A stretch of DNA of 61,301 bases from Nocardia pseudovaccinii NBRC 100343 (GCF_001613225.1 NZ_BDBY01000053.1:1-61301), one strand, 5' to 3'. Numbered from the stretch's first letter, positions 1-9,176 are shown. Numbers and translations are program-made. The notes: a model not told the origin generated them from the letters alone.

Positions 1-498
1 GGACAGGCCCACGGCGGCGAATTTGCTCGCGTTGTAGACGGCGAGGCCCGCGACCGGGATCTTGCCCGCGAGCGAGGCGACATTGACGACGTGGCCGCGG
101 CGGCGCTCGATCATGCCGGGCACGACGGCGCGCATACCGTGGATTAGGCCCCAGACGTTGATATCGAAGGTGGCGTGGCCGACCGCGTCGGGCTCGTCGA
201 GGAACGCGCCCGCGGGCATGACGCCCGCATTGTTGACGAGAACATCCACCGCACCGAAGTCGGCGACGACCTTGTCCCACTGATCGCGAGCACGGACGTC
301 GAGCTCATAGGCGCGCGCACCGATCGCCGCAGCGGCGGATTCGGCTGCGGCAGTATCGACATCGGCGATAGCGATTTCAGCGCCCTCGGCCGCGAACAGT
401 TCCGCGGTCGACTGTCCGATGCCGCGGCCCGCACCGGTGATCAGCACCCGCGCGCCCTCGAGGTCGATATCCGGATAACCGTGACCGAGAATATTCAT
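1..498 (-). CDS. SDR family oxidoreductase (C-terminus beyond the window edge)
   Basis: A short-chain dehydrogenase/reductase, an NAD(P)-dependent Rossmann enzyme; the substrate is unknown. The first 166 residues are present and the reading frame is still open at base 1. Visible motifs are the cofactor loop TGAGRGIG (residues 21-28), NNAG (about 88-91), the catalytic-type serine in VVNVAS and the YNASK tyrosine/lysine pair near residue 155. Start is the ATG at 498, which overlaps the stop of the upstream patatin-like gene (ATGA), so the two are probably translationally coupled. The pairing suggests a lipid or hydrophobic alcohol/ketone substrate, but that is inference. Confidence 0.93.
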   Translation of the reverse strand, partial: MNILGHGYPDIDLEGARVLITGAGRGIGQSTAELFAAEGAEIAIADVDTAAAESAAAAIGARAYELDVRARDQWDKVVADFGAVDVLVNNAGVMPAGAFLDEPDAVGHATFDINVWGLIHGMRAVVPGMIERRRGHVVNVASLAGKIPVAGLAVYNASKFAAVGLS

Positions 499-1442
499 GC
501 GAAGACTCCTTGTTCCAGCGCCCGGCGGGTGCTGCGCAGACTGTGTTCGAAGGTTTCGAGACGGCGGCGACCGTCCATGAAATTCGGGCCCATCACCGCG
601 AGATCGGCTGCGGTGGCGCCGATCACGAGGACGCGTGTGCCTGCCGCACGCAACACCCCGACCTCGGCGGCGAGCTGGGCACTCATGCGATTGCGCAGCT
701 GCCGCTCCAGGAAATGACCGGGACCGGTCGCGGGGACCTCTTCGACGGAGGCCATCGGCGCGAGCACCAGCACCTCGTCGAGTTTTTGTGCGGCAAGCAG
801 ATCCACCGATGCGGTCGAGCCCGCACCGCCATCGATGAAGCGGCGTCCGGCAATGGAAACGGGTGGGAACCAGCCGGGTACGGCCCACGACGCGCGCAGC
901 GCCGCACCCAGGGTCGCCGACGGTGCGCCGGGCGCGCCGAACGGAACCCGTTCTCCCGTCGCATAGTCCATGCTGACCAGCCAGGTCGCGGGATGAGACA
1001 CCCAGGACCGGCCGGGATTCAGCCGATCGGCCAGATGTTGCAGCCAGCTCGCATCACCACCGCCGATCGGCAGTAGACCGCTGCCCGCGGTGAGCAACCG
1101 CTGTCCGGTCGCGGGCGCACGCAGACTCAAAGCCAACTCACCCAGCCGCGGCCTGGGCAGCGGCGGGAACCGTCCGGGTTCGGAACGCATATGCGCCAGC
1201 AGAATCGGATTCGTCGAGGTGCCTCGCTGCACGGCGACGAGCTCGTCCACGCCGATACCGCTGCCGAGCAGGGTGACCGTCTCGGCACCGGCCGACGTGC
1301 CGAGCAGGACGTCAGCTTCGCGCGGATCCCAATCCAGCACCTCGCGGGTGGCGGCCAGCGCGGCGACGATCCAGGCGAACCCGAGCGTGCCGCCGCAGCC
1401 GATGGCCAGGCCGCGCCGTTGCGACCGGTTTTTGTTACCCAT
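495..1442 (-). CDS. patatin-like phospholipase family protein
   Basis: A predicted serine acyl hydrolase of about 315 residues. It has a glycine-rich oxyanion motif near the N-terminus (GCGGTLG), the nucleophile elbow GTSAG (G-x-S-x-G) and the later DGG motif (FIDGG) that supplies the aspartate of the patatin Ser-Asp dyad. Substrate is unknown; family members hydrolyse phospholipids or other acyl esters. I chose ATG 1442 because a TAGTGT -10-like box (1451-1456) lies 8 nt upstream, which suggests a leaderless transcript; a GTG four codons upstream (1454) is the alternative. It is coupled to the downstream SDR and divergent from a TetR gene, with a shared dyad between them. Confidence 0.9.
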   Translation of the reverse strand: MGNKNRSQRRGLAIGCGGTLGFAWIVAALAATREVLDWDPREADVLLGTSAGAETVTLLGSGIGVDELVAVQRGTSTNPILLAHMRSEPGRFPPLPRPRLGELALSLRAPATGQRLLTAGSGLLPIGGGDASWLQHLADRLNPGRSWVSHPATWLVSMDYATGERVPFGAPGAPSATLGAALRASWAVPGWFPPVSIAGRRFIDGGAGSTASVDLLAAQKLDEVLVLAPMASVEEVPATGPGHFLERQLRNRMSAQLAAEVGVLRAAGTRVLVIGATAADLAVMGPNFMDGRRRLETFEHSLRSTRRALEQGVFA

Positions 1443-1462
1443 GGTTTCAAACACTAGCAGAA

Positions 1463-1485
1463 TTCAAATACCATTGGTATTCGAA
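1463..1485. promoter_or_regulatory. Probable TetR operator between the patatin-like and TetR genes
   Basis: The centre is a 15-bp near-perfect palindrome, AATACCATTGGTATT (1467-1481), extended by TTC/GAA arms at 1463-1465 and 1483-1485. It overlaps the expected -35 region of the TetR gene at 1512 and lies just upstream of the -10-like box of the divergent patatin-like gene. One regulator could therefore control both promoters, the usual arrangement for TetR-type autoregulation. Binding is inferred. Confidence 0.65.
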
Positions 1486-1511
1486 ATCCAAGGGTACGTA
1501 GAATCCGCGGT

Positions 1512-2141
1512 ATGGCACGTCTGACCCGGTCCGAAAGTCAGGCCCGTACCAGGGCCGACCTGATCGCGACCGCACGCGATCTCTTCCTGACCGAGGGCTA
1601 TGCGAAAACCAGTCTGGAGCGGGTCGCCGAGGAGGCGGGCTACTCGAAGGGCGCGGTCTACTCGAACTTCCGCACCAAGAAGGAGCTCTGCTTGGAGGTG
1701 CTCGGGCTGATCCACGCGACGAAGTTCGGCGAGGTGGCCGATCTGATGGCGGCGGGCGAGACGCTCGACGATCAGCTGGCGCGCTTCCATGAATGGGCCG
1801 AGCACACCATCGGCGATGTCGGCTGGACCATGCTCGAATTCGAATTCGCCACGGTCGCCCGCGACGATCCGGAACTGCAGGCCGCGCTGGTCTCCAGCCT
1901 CGCCATGATGCGCGGCGCCGTCGCGGCGCAGGTGCAGACGCTTTCGGACACGATCGGAATCCCGCTACCGATGCCAGCGGAGAATGCCGCGACGGCAATC
2001 CTGAGCATGGGCATCGGACTCGGCATGCAGCGGGCCGTCGATCCGTCGATTCCGGTGCGGCTGATCACCGATGCGGTACGACTGCTCGTGACGATGGGCG
2101 ATGGACCGCTGCGCGCGATGAGCCCGGATCTCACGCCGTGA
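1512..2141 (+). CDS. TetR/AcrR family transcriptional regulator
   Basis: A 209-residue TetR-type repressor. The N-terminal helix-turn-helix is clear: RADLIATARDLFLTEGY, then TSLERVAEEAGYSKGAVYSNF. The C-terminal ligand domain gives no clue to the inducer. TAGAAT (1499-1504) sits 7 nt before the ATG, so the mRNA may be leaderless. It is divergent from the patatin/SDR pair with a long dyad between them, so it most likely represses that operon and itself. The 3' end overlaps the convergent phosphatase gene by 11 bp. Confidence 0.93.
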   Translation: MARLTRSESQARTRADLIATARDLFLTEGYAKTSLERVAEEAGYSKGAVYSNFRTKKELCLEVLGLIHATKFGEVADLMAAGETLDDQLARFHEWAEHTIGDVGWTMLEFEFATVARDDPELQAALVSSLAMMRGAVAAQVQTLSDTIGIPLPMPAENAATAILSMGIGLGMQRAVDPSIPVRLITDAVRLLVTMGDGPLRAMSPDLTP

Positions 2142-2676
2142 AGTGCAACGTCCATTCGCCGCGGTAATGCAGCCGGGTGACGCTGCCCGGCGGAATGTCG
2201 ATCCGCCAGAACGATTTCGGCGGCGCGTCCAGGGTCACCAGCAGCGCCGCGCGGATCACCGCCGGATGGGTAACAGCGATGGTGGACATGCCCTCGGAGG
2301 CGATTTCGGCCATCCAGTATCTGGTCCGCTCGACCACATCGGTCACGGATTCGCCTCCGTGACCGCGGAACTGCGGGTCGGTCAGCCAGGCATACAGCTC
2401 ATCCTGCGGCACCGACATCAGTTCGCCGCCGCGCCACGCGCCGGCATCCAGATCGCGCAGCCGGGCGTCCTCCTCGCCCGGAAGTCCCATCAGCGCAGCC
2501 GTTTCCACGGTGCGGCGTTCGGGTCCGGTGAGCACGCGCGCCGCGGTCAGGCGGCCATACGCCGCGATTGCTCGGCGACCGGCCTCGGTCAGCGATTCGT
2601 CTACTGGAAAACGTGCCTTTCGCATCGCCTCGGTCATGCCATGGCTGACCAGGTCGAGTCTGAGCACCTTTTGCAC
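2131..2676 (-). CDS. Histidine phosphatase family protein with a variant catalytic motif
   Basis: A phosphoglycerate-mutase-like protein of about 181 residues. The family forms a phosphohistidine on an R-H-G motif; here the motif is LVSHGMTEA (His about residue 12), with serine in place of arginine. Other core residues look present: an arginine in GPERRT and the second histidine in AVTHPA. Start is a GTG at 2676 giving V-Q-K-V-L-R-L; longer forms in this frame run into lhr and lack family similarity. It is divergent from lhr and convergent with the TetR gene. The substrate cannot be read from sequence. Confidence 0.8.
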   Translation of the reverse strand: MQKVLRLDLVSHGMTEAMRKARFPVDESLTEAGRRAIAAYGRLTAARVLTGPERRTVETAALMGLPGEEDARLRDLDAGAWRGGELMSVPQDELYAWLTDPQFRGHGGESVTDVVERTRYWMAEIASEGMSTIAVTHPAVIRAALLVTLDAPPKSFWRIDIPPGSVTRLHYRGEWTLHFTA

Positions 2677-2813
2677 GGATGGAAGCGTACGGTGCGGCGC
2701 TGGCGGCCGTACTTCGATTGCCACCCCTTCGCTCGGGCCGCGAGCCATTTGCCCGACTCGAGGTAATCCGGGCGCCGCTCCCGGTTGTCGGTGCCCGGGT
2801 GCACACTGATGCC

Positions 2814-5800
2814 ATGGCCCAGTTCTCCACCGCGACCCAGGAGTGGTTCGACGGCGCATTTCCCGCGCCCACGGCCGCGCAACTGGGCGCCTGGCAGGCC
2901 ATTGCCGCAGGTGAGCACACCTTGGTCGTCGCGCCGACCGGTTCGGGTAAGACGCTGTCGGCCTTTCTGTGGGCCATCGATCAACTCGCCACCCGGCCGA
3001 AGCCGGAGGGCAAGGTGGGCACCTCGGTGCTCTATGTGTCGCCGTTGAAGGCATTGGCGGTGGACGTCGAACGGAATTTGCGCGCGCCGCTGGTCGGGGT
3101 CACCCAGACCGCGAAGCGGCTCGGCCTGGACCCGCCCACGATCACCGTCGGCGTTCGGTCCGGAGATACCAGTCCGGCGGACCGGCGATCGATGCAGCGG
3201 ACACCGCCCGACATTCTGATCACCACGCCCGAATCACTGTTCCTGATGCTCACCTCCGCGGCCAGGGAGACGCTGAGCGATGTCGGCACGGTGATCGTGG
3301 ACGAGGTGCACGCCATCGCGGGCGGTAAGCGCGGCGCGCATCTGGCGCTGTCGCTGGCCCGGATGGATCAACTGATAACAGCGTCGCGTAGCGACTCGAT
3401 GAGGGGTGGCGGTCGAGCGACGGGTGGGCCCGCGCGGCCCGCGCAGCGGATCGGGCTCTCGGCGACGGTGCGACCGCCCGAGGAGGTCGGGCGGTTCCTG
3501 GTCGGAAATGCGCCGATCACCATCGTTTCGCCGCCCGCTCCCAAGACCTTCGATCTGTCCGTGCGTGTGCCGATCGCGGACATGACCGAACCGGGCGATT
3601 CCGATCAGCCCGGGTCGATCTGGCCGCATGTGGACGAGGCGATCGTGGATCTGGTGCTGGACCACCGGTCTTCGATCGTCTTCGCGAATTCGCGGAGGTT
3701 GGCCGAGCGGCTGACCGCGCGGCTCAATGAGGCCTATGCCGCGCGGCTGGGCGAGGCCGTCGAGACCGAACACAAGCCGCCCGCCCAACTCGGCGCGTCC
3801 ACCGAAGTGATCCACGGCGCGGATCCGCTGCTGGCCCGGGCACACCACGGTTCGGTGAGCAAGGAGCAGCGGGCGCTGATCGAGGACGATCTCAAGAGCG
3901 GACGGCTGCGCTGCGTTGTCGCCACCAGCAGTCTCGAACTCGGAATCGATATGGGCGCGGTCGATTTGGTGGTGCAGGTGGAGGCGCCGCCGTCGGTGGC
4001 GAGCGGGTTGCAGCGGGTCGGGCGGGCCGGGCACCAGGTCGGTGAGATCTCGCGCGGGGTGCTGTTCCCGAAGCATCGCACCGATGTCATCCACTGCGCG
4101 GTCGCCTCGCAGCGGATGACGGCGGGGCAGATCGAGGCACTGCAAGTTCCCGCTCATCCCTTGGACATCCTGGCCCAGCAGACCGTCGCGGCCTGTGCGC
4201 TCGAACCCATCGATGTCGACGCCTGGTTCGAAACCGTGCGCGGCACCGGCAATTACGCCTCGCTGCCCAGGTCGGCGTATGAATCGGTGCTCGATCTGCT
4301 CGCCGGTCGGTATCCATCGGACGAGTTCGCCGAATTGCGGCCCCGGCTCGTGTGGGACCGCGACGCGGGCACGCTCACCGGTCGGCCAGGTGCGCAGCGG
4401 CTGGCGGTGACCTCAGGTGGCGCGATCCCGGATCGCGGCCTGTTCGCGGTCTACATGGTCGGTGAAAAGGCCTCGCGGGTGGGCGAACTCGATGAGGAGA
4501 TGGTGTACGAATCGCGCGTCGGCGATGTATTCGCCCTCGGCGCGACCAGCTGGCGCATCGAGGAGATCACCTTCGACCGGGTGCTGGTCACACCCGCGTT
4601 CGGGCAGCCGGGGCGGTTGCCGTTCTGGCATGGTGACGGACTCGGACGTCCCGCCGAACTCGGCGCGGCGCTCGGGGAATTCATTCGCAAGGCCGGTGTG
4701 CACGCACCGAAGGGTGCGGATCCCGGCTCCGATGGAAAGAAGAGCTCCTCAGCGGATCCAGCAGTCGACGCACTCCTGCGTGGCGCGGGCCTCGACGACA
4801 ATGCCACCACGAATCTGGTGACGCTGCTCGATGAACAACGCACTGCCACCGGACAATTGCCCACCGACAAGACCCTGATCGTCGAGCGCTTCCGCGACGA
4901 GCTCGGCGATTGGCGGTTGGTGCTGCATTCGCCGTACGGCCTGCCGGTGCACGCACCGTGGGCATTGGCGATCGGTGCGCGGCTGCGGGAGCGGTTCGGG
5001 GTGGACGTCGCGCCGAATGCTTCCGACGACGGAATAGTCGTACGACTGCCCGATACCACCGACGATCCGCCCGGTGCAGAGCTTTTCGTATTCGAGCCCG
5101 ACGAGATCGACGACATCGTCACCGAGCAGGTCGGCGGATCAGCGCTGTTCGCATCGCGATTCCGGGAGTGCGCGGCGCGGGCGCTGCTGCTGCCTCGACG
5201 CGATCCGGGTAAGCGTGCGCCGTTGTGGCAGCAGCGGCAGCGGTCGGCGCAGTTGCTCGATGTGGCGCGGAAGTTTCCGGACTTTCCGATCCTGTTGGAG
5301 ACGGTGCGCGAATGCCTGCGTGACGTTTACGATCTGCCGTCGCTGCGCGATCTGCTCGGACGGGTGGCGCGTCGCCAGGTGCGACTGGTCGAGGTCGAGA
5401 CCGCTACGCCGTCACCATTCGCCAACTCCCTGCTGTTCGATTACATCGGACAGTTCATGTACGACGGGGACAGTCCGCTGGCCGAACGCCGGGCCGCCGC
5501 ACTGTCGCTCGATTCGAGTCTGCTCGCCGAACTGCTCGGGCGGGTGGAGCTGCGGGAGCTGTTGGACGCCACCGTTATCGAGCAGACCGAGCGAGAATTG
5601 CAGCGGCTCACACCCGAACGGTTGGCGCGGGACGCGGAGGGGCTGGCCGATCTGTTGCGGTTGCTCGGACCGCTTACTGCCGAGGAAGCCGCGCAACGCT
5701 GCGTCGGCGTTCAACTCGACGATGCGGAGCCCACCGGTGATCCGGCGGAATGGTTCGCAGGCTTGGTGCGGTCCAAGCGCGCACTCGAGGTCACGTTCGC

Positions 5801-7637
5801 CGGACGGACCTGGTGGGTCGCGGTGGAAGATGCCGCGCGCCTGCGCGACGCGCTCGGCGTACCGCTCCCGATCGGCACCCCCGCCGCATTCATCGAACCG
5901 GTCGCCGATCCGCTCGGAGACCTGGTCGGGCGCTATGCCCGCACACACGGACCGTTCAGCACCGAGGCCGTGGCCGCTCGTTTCGGACTCGGCACCGCGG
6001 TCGCCGCGACGGCACTGCATCGGCTGGTCGCGGAAAAGCGCGTGGTGGAGGGCGAATTCACACCCGCGGCCAGCGGCTCGGAGTGGTGCGACAGTCAGGT
6101 GCTGCGCCGATTGCGCCGCCGGTCGCTCGCGGCCGCCCGGCACGAGGTGGAACCGGTCGCGACCGCTGCCTTCGGCCGGTTCCTGCCGTCCTGGCAGCAC
6201 ATCGGCACCGGCGAATTGCGCGGGGTCGACGGGGTCGCGGCGGTGGTGGAACAGCTTGCGGGAGTGCCGATTCCCGCTTCCGCGTGGGAGTCGCTGGTTC
6301 TGCCCGCGCGGGTGCGCGACTACTCCCCCGCCATGTTGGACGAGTTGATGGCCACCGGTGAGGTCATCTGGTCCGGGCACGGCGCAATCACCGCGAAGGA
6401 CGGCTGGATTGCCCTGCACCTGGCCGATCAGGCCTCGTTCACCCTGACGCCCGCCGACGAGATCGAACTGTCCGAGGTGCATCTGCGCCTGCTCAACGGG
6501 TTGGGGGCATCGATATCCCCGTGGACGCCCATCGATTCCGAGCCCGGCGCCGGATCAGGTCAGGTCGTATCGCTGGACGATGATGCAGCACAGGATGATT
6601 CAGCGCTGCCGGGCAATTCGGCGACACGAGGCACCTCGGTGACCGCCAACGGCTCAGCGGGCCGAGACGGGTCGCCGCTGCGACTCCCCCCGGTCCTGCA
6701 CGGCGGCGGCGCGTACTTCTTCCGGCAACTCTCCGACGCCACGGGACTCCTCGACGACACCGAAGTCGCGAATGCATTGTGGGAGCTCGTGTGGGCAGGC
6801 GTGGTCTCGGGTGACACCTTCGCCCCCGTTCGCGCCCTGCTCTCGGGGACCGCACGGACGACCACCGCCCATCGCACACCACGGCGCGCACCGCGCGGAC
6901 GCGCCTACCTCCCACGACCGAATATGCCCACCCGATCCGGACCGCCCGCCGTCGCGGGCCGCTGGTCGCTGCTGCCGCAGCGAGTAGCGGACAACACGGT
7001 GCGCGCCCACGCAACGGCGGACACCCTGCTGGAACGGTACGGCGTGCTGACCCGCGGTTCGGTCCAGAACGAGGGCGTACCGGGCGGATTCGCGCTCATG
7101 TACCGCGTGCTCACCGAATTCGAGGATCGCGGCCGTTGCCGCCGCGGCTATTTCATCGATTCGCTGGGCGGCGCGCAGTTCTCCACCACCGATGTGGTGG
7201 ACCGGCTGCGCTCCTTCGACACTGAGCGCACCCGCCCCGGCACCGGTCGACAACGCCGGAGCACCGCATTCGCCTTGGCGGCAAGCGATCCCGCAAACCC
7301 CTACGGTGCGGCACTGCCCTGGCCGAAGGGACCGTCCGAGGGCGCGGGTCACCGTCCCGGCCGCAAGGCCGGCGCCATCGTCGTGCTCGTCGACGGCGAA
7401 CTCGCGCTGTATCTGGAGCGCGGCGGCAAAACCCTGCTCACCTTCACCGAGGACCCGAACGTCCGCCAGGCCGCGGCCACCGCCCTGGCCGATCTGGTCC
7501 GCGACCGCCGCGTCGACTCACTCGTGATCGACCGAGTCGACGGAGAAACGGTGCACGGCAACACCTTCGCCGGTTTCCTCACCGAGGCCGGATTCTCCGC
7601 GACCCCAAGAGGCCTCCGACTGCGGAGCAAGCCGTGA
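2814..7637 (+). CDS. lhr: Lhr-type ATP-dependent DNA helicase
   Basis: A very large superfamily 2 helicase, 1607 residues. The N-terminus carries the Q-like region, Walker A APTGSGKT (about residues 41-48), TTPESL, the DEVH Walker B motif (near 163), a GLSATV motif and the motif VI-like RVGRAGH; winged-helix and Lhr-specific regions follow. Mycobacterial Lhr is a 3'-5' DNA translocase/helicase implicated in DNA repair. It is somewhat longer than the roughly 1500 residues usual for the family; the extra length includes low-complexity linkers around 1240-1290 and 1360-1390. Start ATG 2814 gives MAQFSTATQEW. nei2 follows, as in mycobacteria. The 3' terminus is duplicated downstream. Confidence 0.96.
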   Translation: MAQFSTATQEWFDGAFPAPTAAQLGAWQAIAAGEHTLVVAPTGSGKTLSAFLWAIDQLATRPKPEGKVGTSVLYVSPLKALAVDVERNLRAPLVGVTQTAKRLGLDPPTITVGVRSGDTSPADRRSMQRTPPDILITTPESLFLMLTSAARETLSDVGTVIVDEVHAIAGGKRGAHLALSLARMDQLITASRSDSMRGGGRATGGPARPAQRIGLSATVRPPEEVGRFLVGNAPITIVSPPAPKTFDLSVRVPIADMTEPGDSDQPGSIWPHVDEAIVDLVLDHRSSIVFANSRRLAERLTARLNEAYAARLGEAVETEHKPPAQLGASTEVIHGADPLLARAHHGSVSKEQRALIEDDLKSGRLRCVVATSSLELGIDMGAVDLVVQVEAPPSVASGLQRVGRAGHQVGEISRGVLFPKHRTDVIHCAVASQRMTAGQIEALQVPAHPLDILAQQTVAACALEPIDVDAWFETVRGTGNYASLPRSAYESVLDLLAGRYPSDEFAELRPRLVWDRDAGTLTGRPGAQRLAVTSGGAIPDRGLFAVYMVGEKASRVGELDEEMVYESRVGDVFALGATSWRIEEITFDRVLVTPAFGQPGRLPFWHGDGLGRPAELGAALGEFIRKAGVHAPKGADPGSDGKKSSSADPAVDALLRGAGLDDNATTNLVTLLDEQRTATGQLPTDKTLIVERFRDELGDWRLVLHSPYGLPVHAPWALAIGARLRERFGVDVAPNASDDGIVVRLPDTTDDPPGAELFVFEPDEIDDIVTEQVGGSALFASRFRECAARALLLPRRDPGKRAPLWQQRQRSAQLLDVARKFPDFPILLETVRECLRDVYDLPSLRDLLGRVARRQVRLVEVETATPSPFANSLLFDYIGQFMYDGDSPLAERRAAALSLDSSLLAELLGRVELRELLDATVIEQTERELQRLTPERLARDAEGLADLLRLLGPLTAEEAAQRCVGVQLDDAEPTGDPAEWFAGLVRSKRALEVTFAGRTWWVAVEDAARLRDALGVPLPIGTPAAFIEPVADPLGDLVGRYARTHGPFSTEAVAARFGLGTAVAATALHRLVAEKRVVEGEFTPAASGSEWCDSQVLRRLRRRSLAAARHEVEPVATAAFGRFLPSWQHIGTGELRGVDGVAAVVEQLAGVPIPASAWESLVLPARVRDYSPAMLDELMATGEVIWSGHGAITAKDGWIALHLADQASFTLTPADEIELSEVHLRLLNGLGASISPWTPIDSEPGAGSGQVVSLDDDAAQDDSALPGNSATRGTSVTANGSAGRDGSPLRLPPVLHGGGAYFFRQLSDATGLLDDTEVANALWELVWAGVVSGDTFAPVRALLSGTARTTTAHRTPRRAPRGRAYLPRPNMPTRSGPPAVAGRWSLLPQRVADNTVRAHATADTLLERYGVLTRGSVQNEGVPGGFALMYRVLTEFEDRGRCRRGYFIDSLGGAQFSTTDVVDRLRSFDTERTRPGTGRQRRSTAFALAASDPANPYGAALPWPKGPSEGAGHRPGRKAGAIVVLVDGELALYLERGGKTLLTFTEDPNVRQAAATALADLVRDRRVDSLVIDRVDGETVHGNTFAGFLTEAGFSATPRGLRLRSKP

Positions 7638-7860
7638 ACGGCGACACCATCCCGGCAGCCGCCGCAACGGCCACTCACACGCCGCAAAGCGAGGCCGGAT
7701 TCCCGGTAACCCCACCGCGCCTGCGACTACGGAGCAAGCCGTGACCCGAGCCGCGCACGACGACACCATCCTGGCAGCCGCCGCAACGGCCACTCACACG
7801 CCGCAAAGCGAGGCCGGATTCCCGATAACCCCACCGCGCCTGCGACTACGGAGCAAGCCG
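7584..7860 (+). repeat. Tandem repeat derived from the lhr 3' end
   Basis: Three copies of a unit beginning GAGGCCGGATTC start at 7584 (inside lhr), 7691 and 7810. The first two units are 107 and 119 bp. Copies 2 and 3 are nearly identical to each other, and each re-encodes a version of the Lhr C-terminus ending in LRLRSKP. The length difference is an approximately 12-bp insertion. This is a direct, partly decayed tandem duplication of the gene end. Confidence 0.85.
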
Positions 7861-8041
7861 GTCCCCGACGAACCAGCGCACGGCGACCCCACTCCGGCAG
7901 TCGCCTCGCCGGGCCTGCGCACACTGAAGAACGAGAACTGCACGGCAACCACTCGCACCCTGAAAAGCGGGAATTGCATGGGAAAGCGCGGATTCACCCT
8001 ACGAAGAGTGAGTCCGGCCCGGATCAACCTATGGTCGAGCC
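7638..8041 (+). other. Spacer between lhr and nei2
   Basis: About 400 bp. The first half holds the repeated lhr 3' ends. An open frame from a GTG at 7741 to 8049 repeats the Lhr tail and then runs through two imperfect copies of a roughly 22-bp motif (CTGAAGAACGAGAACTGCA-like at 7925 and CTGAAAAGCGGGAATTGCA-like at 7961). I do not call it a gene because its content is explained by the duplications. TATGGT (8030-8035) just before nei2 is a candidate -10 box. Confidence 0.6.
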
Positions 8042-8848
8042 ATGCCTGAAGGCGACACCGTATTCCTGACCGCGGCCAGACTGCGGCTCGCGTTGGAAGG
8101 AAAGACGCTGATCCGCAGCGATTTCCGGGTGCCGCGCTATGCCACGGTCGATCTGGTCGGGCAGCGGGTCGAGGGGGTCGCCAGTTATGGCAAGCATCTG
8201 TTCGTCCGAACCGACGAGGTCAGCGTCCACACGCATTTGAAGATGGAGGGCGAATGGCGGACCTACTGCGCCGGTGAACGGTGGACGCGGCCGCCGGTGA
8301 CCGCCCGGCTGGTGCTCGGCACCGATGACACCGAGGCAGTGGGCTTTTCGCTCGGCACCGTCGAGGTGCTGCGCCGCGCGGACGAGCACACCGCCACCGA
8401 CCATCTCGGACCGGACCTGCTCGGCGCGAACTGGGACGTGACCGAGGCGGTGCGACGACTGGCACGGCATCCGGCGCAACCGATCGGCCTCGCCCTACTC
8501 GACCAGCGCAACCTGGCCGGTATCGGCAATATCTTCCGCAGCGAAGTCTGCTTCCTGCGCCGCGTCCACCCCGCAACACCGGTCGGCGACGTCCCCGACC
8601 TGCTCGCCCTCATACACGAGGCGCATCGCGTACTCACCAAGGCCGCCACCGAACCGCCGTGGCGGCCACTTGCCTACGGCCGCGCCCGCCGTCCGTGTCA
8701 GCGCTGCGGCACCCGCATGGTCGTCCATCTTCTCGGCGAGACCGAACCCCAACCCGGCCGAACGGCCCGAAACCCCCAGTCCGACCGCATCACCCAGCGC
8801 GAACGCGGCATCTACTTCTGCCCACGCTGCCAACCCGAACCCGCCTGA
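8042..8848 (+). CDS. nei2: DNA-formamidopyrimidine glycosylase family protein (Nei2/endonuclease VIII type)
   Basis: A 268-residue base-excision repair glycosylase/AP lyase. The start MPEGDT provides the N-terminal Pro-Glu catalytic pair after Met removal; YGKHLFVR supplies the conserved lysine, LAGIGNIF is the helix-two-turn-helix region, and the C-terminus has a Cys4 zinc finger (CQRC ... CPRC). It should remove oxidised bases and cleave the abasic site. The lhr-nei2 pairing matches mycobacteria and suggests a joint DNA-damage function. The TATGGT box ends 6 nt before the ATG, so nei2 may also have its own leaderless promoter. Confidence 0.94.
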   Translation: MPEGDTVFLTAARLRLALEGKTLIRSDFRVPRYATVDLVGQRVEGVASYGKHLFVRTDEVSVHTHLKMEGEWRTYCAGERWTRPPVTARLVLGTDDTEAVGFSLGTVEVLRRADEHTATDHLGPDLLGANWDVTEAVRRLARHPAQPIGLALLDQRNLAGIGNIFRSEVCFLRRVHPATPVGDVPDLLALIHEAHRVLTKAATEPPWRPLAYGRARRPCQRCGTRMVVHLLGETEPQPGRTARNPQSDRITQRERGIYFCPRCQPEPA

Positions 8849-8950
8849 CCGCACCGAAGGCAGTCATTTGCCATTCAGTTGCTAACACTTGCCCAGTTCT
8901 GCACGACTCACTTCTGGGAGCACGGACAAGCAACTAGAGAGCTGGCAAGA

Positions 8951-9172
8951 GTGATAGCACTGGACACAGGGACGCGACGGCTGATCGCGATTGCCAGTCG
9001 ACTACTCGCCGCCCTCCTTGCCCTCACTGCCACCGCGGTCTTCAGTTATCTACTCCTGCAAGTCCTTTCCCCGATCGACGATTCGACCATCCCGAATCCA
9101 CCGCCACCGACCTCGAGTATCCACCAGTTTCCCGAACTAACTAGACCGGTCGTCATAGTTCACGTACCGTGA
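8951..9172 (+). CDS. Small hypothetical membrane protein
   Basis: A possible protein of 73 residues from GTG 8951. It contains one strong hydrophobic segment (LLAALLALTATAVFSYLLL) followed by a short proline-rich tail. The frame opens further upstream, to an ATG at 8879, which would add 24 residues. Third-codon GC is visibly lower than in neighbours, so coding status is uncertain; it may be recently acquired or not a gene. No family recognised. It ends four bases before the downstream TetR start and across that gene's operator, so it can hardly be co-transcribed without passing through the operator. Confidence 0.35.
   Translation: MIALDTGTRRLIAIASRLLAALLALTATAVFSYLLLQVLSPIDDSTIPNPPPPTSSIHQFPELTRPVVIVHVP
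9135..9160. promoter_or_regulatory. Probable LmrA/YxaF-type TetR operator
   Basis: Two nested dyads share one centre: GACCGGTC (9144-9151) and outer arms AACTA (9135-9139) / TAGTT (9156-9160). The core TAGACCGGTC resembles the TAGACCAGTC-type boxes I recall for the LmrA/YxaF regulators of Bacillus. It lies immediately upstream of TACCGT (9165-9170), the likely -10 of the TetR gene at 9177, so bound repressor would block that promoter. Confidence 0.65.
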
Positions 9173-9176
9173 AGAC

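Noticed and set aside
7741..8049. Open reading frame of about 100 codons between lhr and nei2
   Set aside because: Its sequence is a repeat of the lhr C-terminus and of short imperfect repeats, so it is more simply a by-product of duplication.
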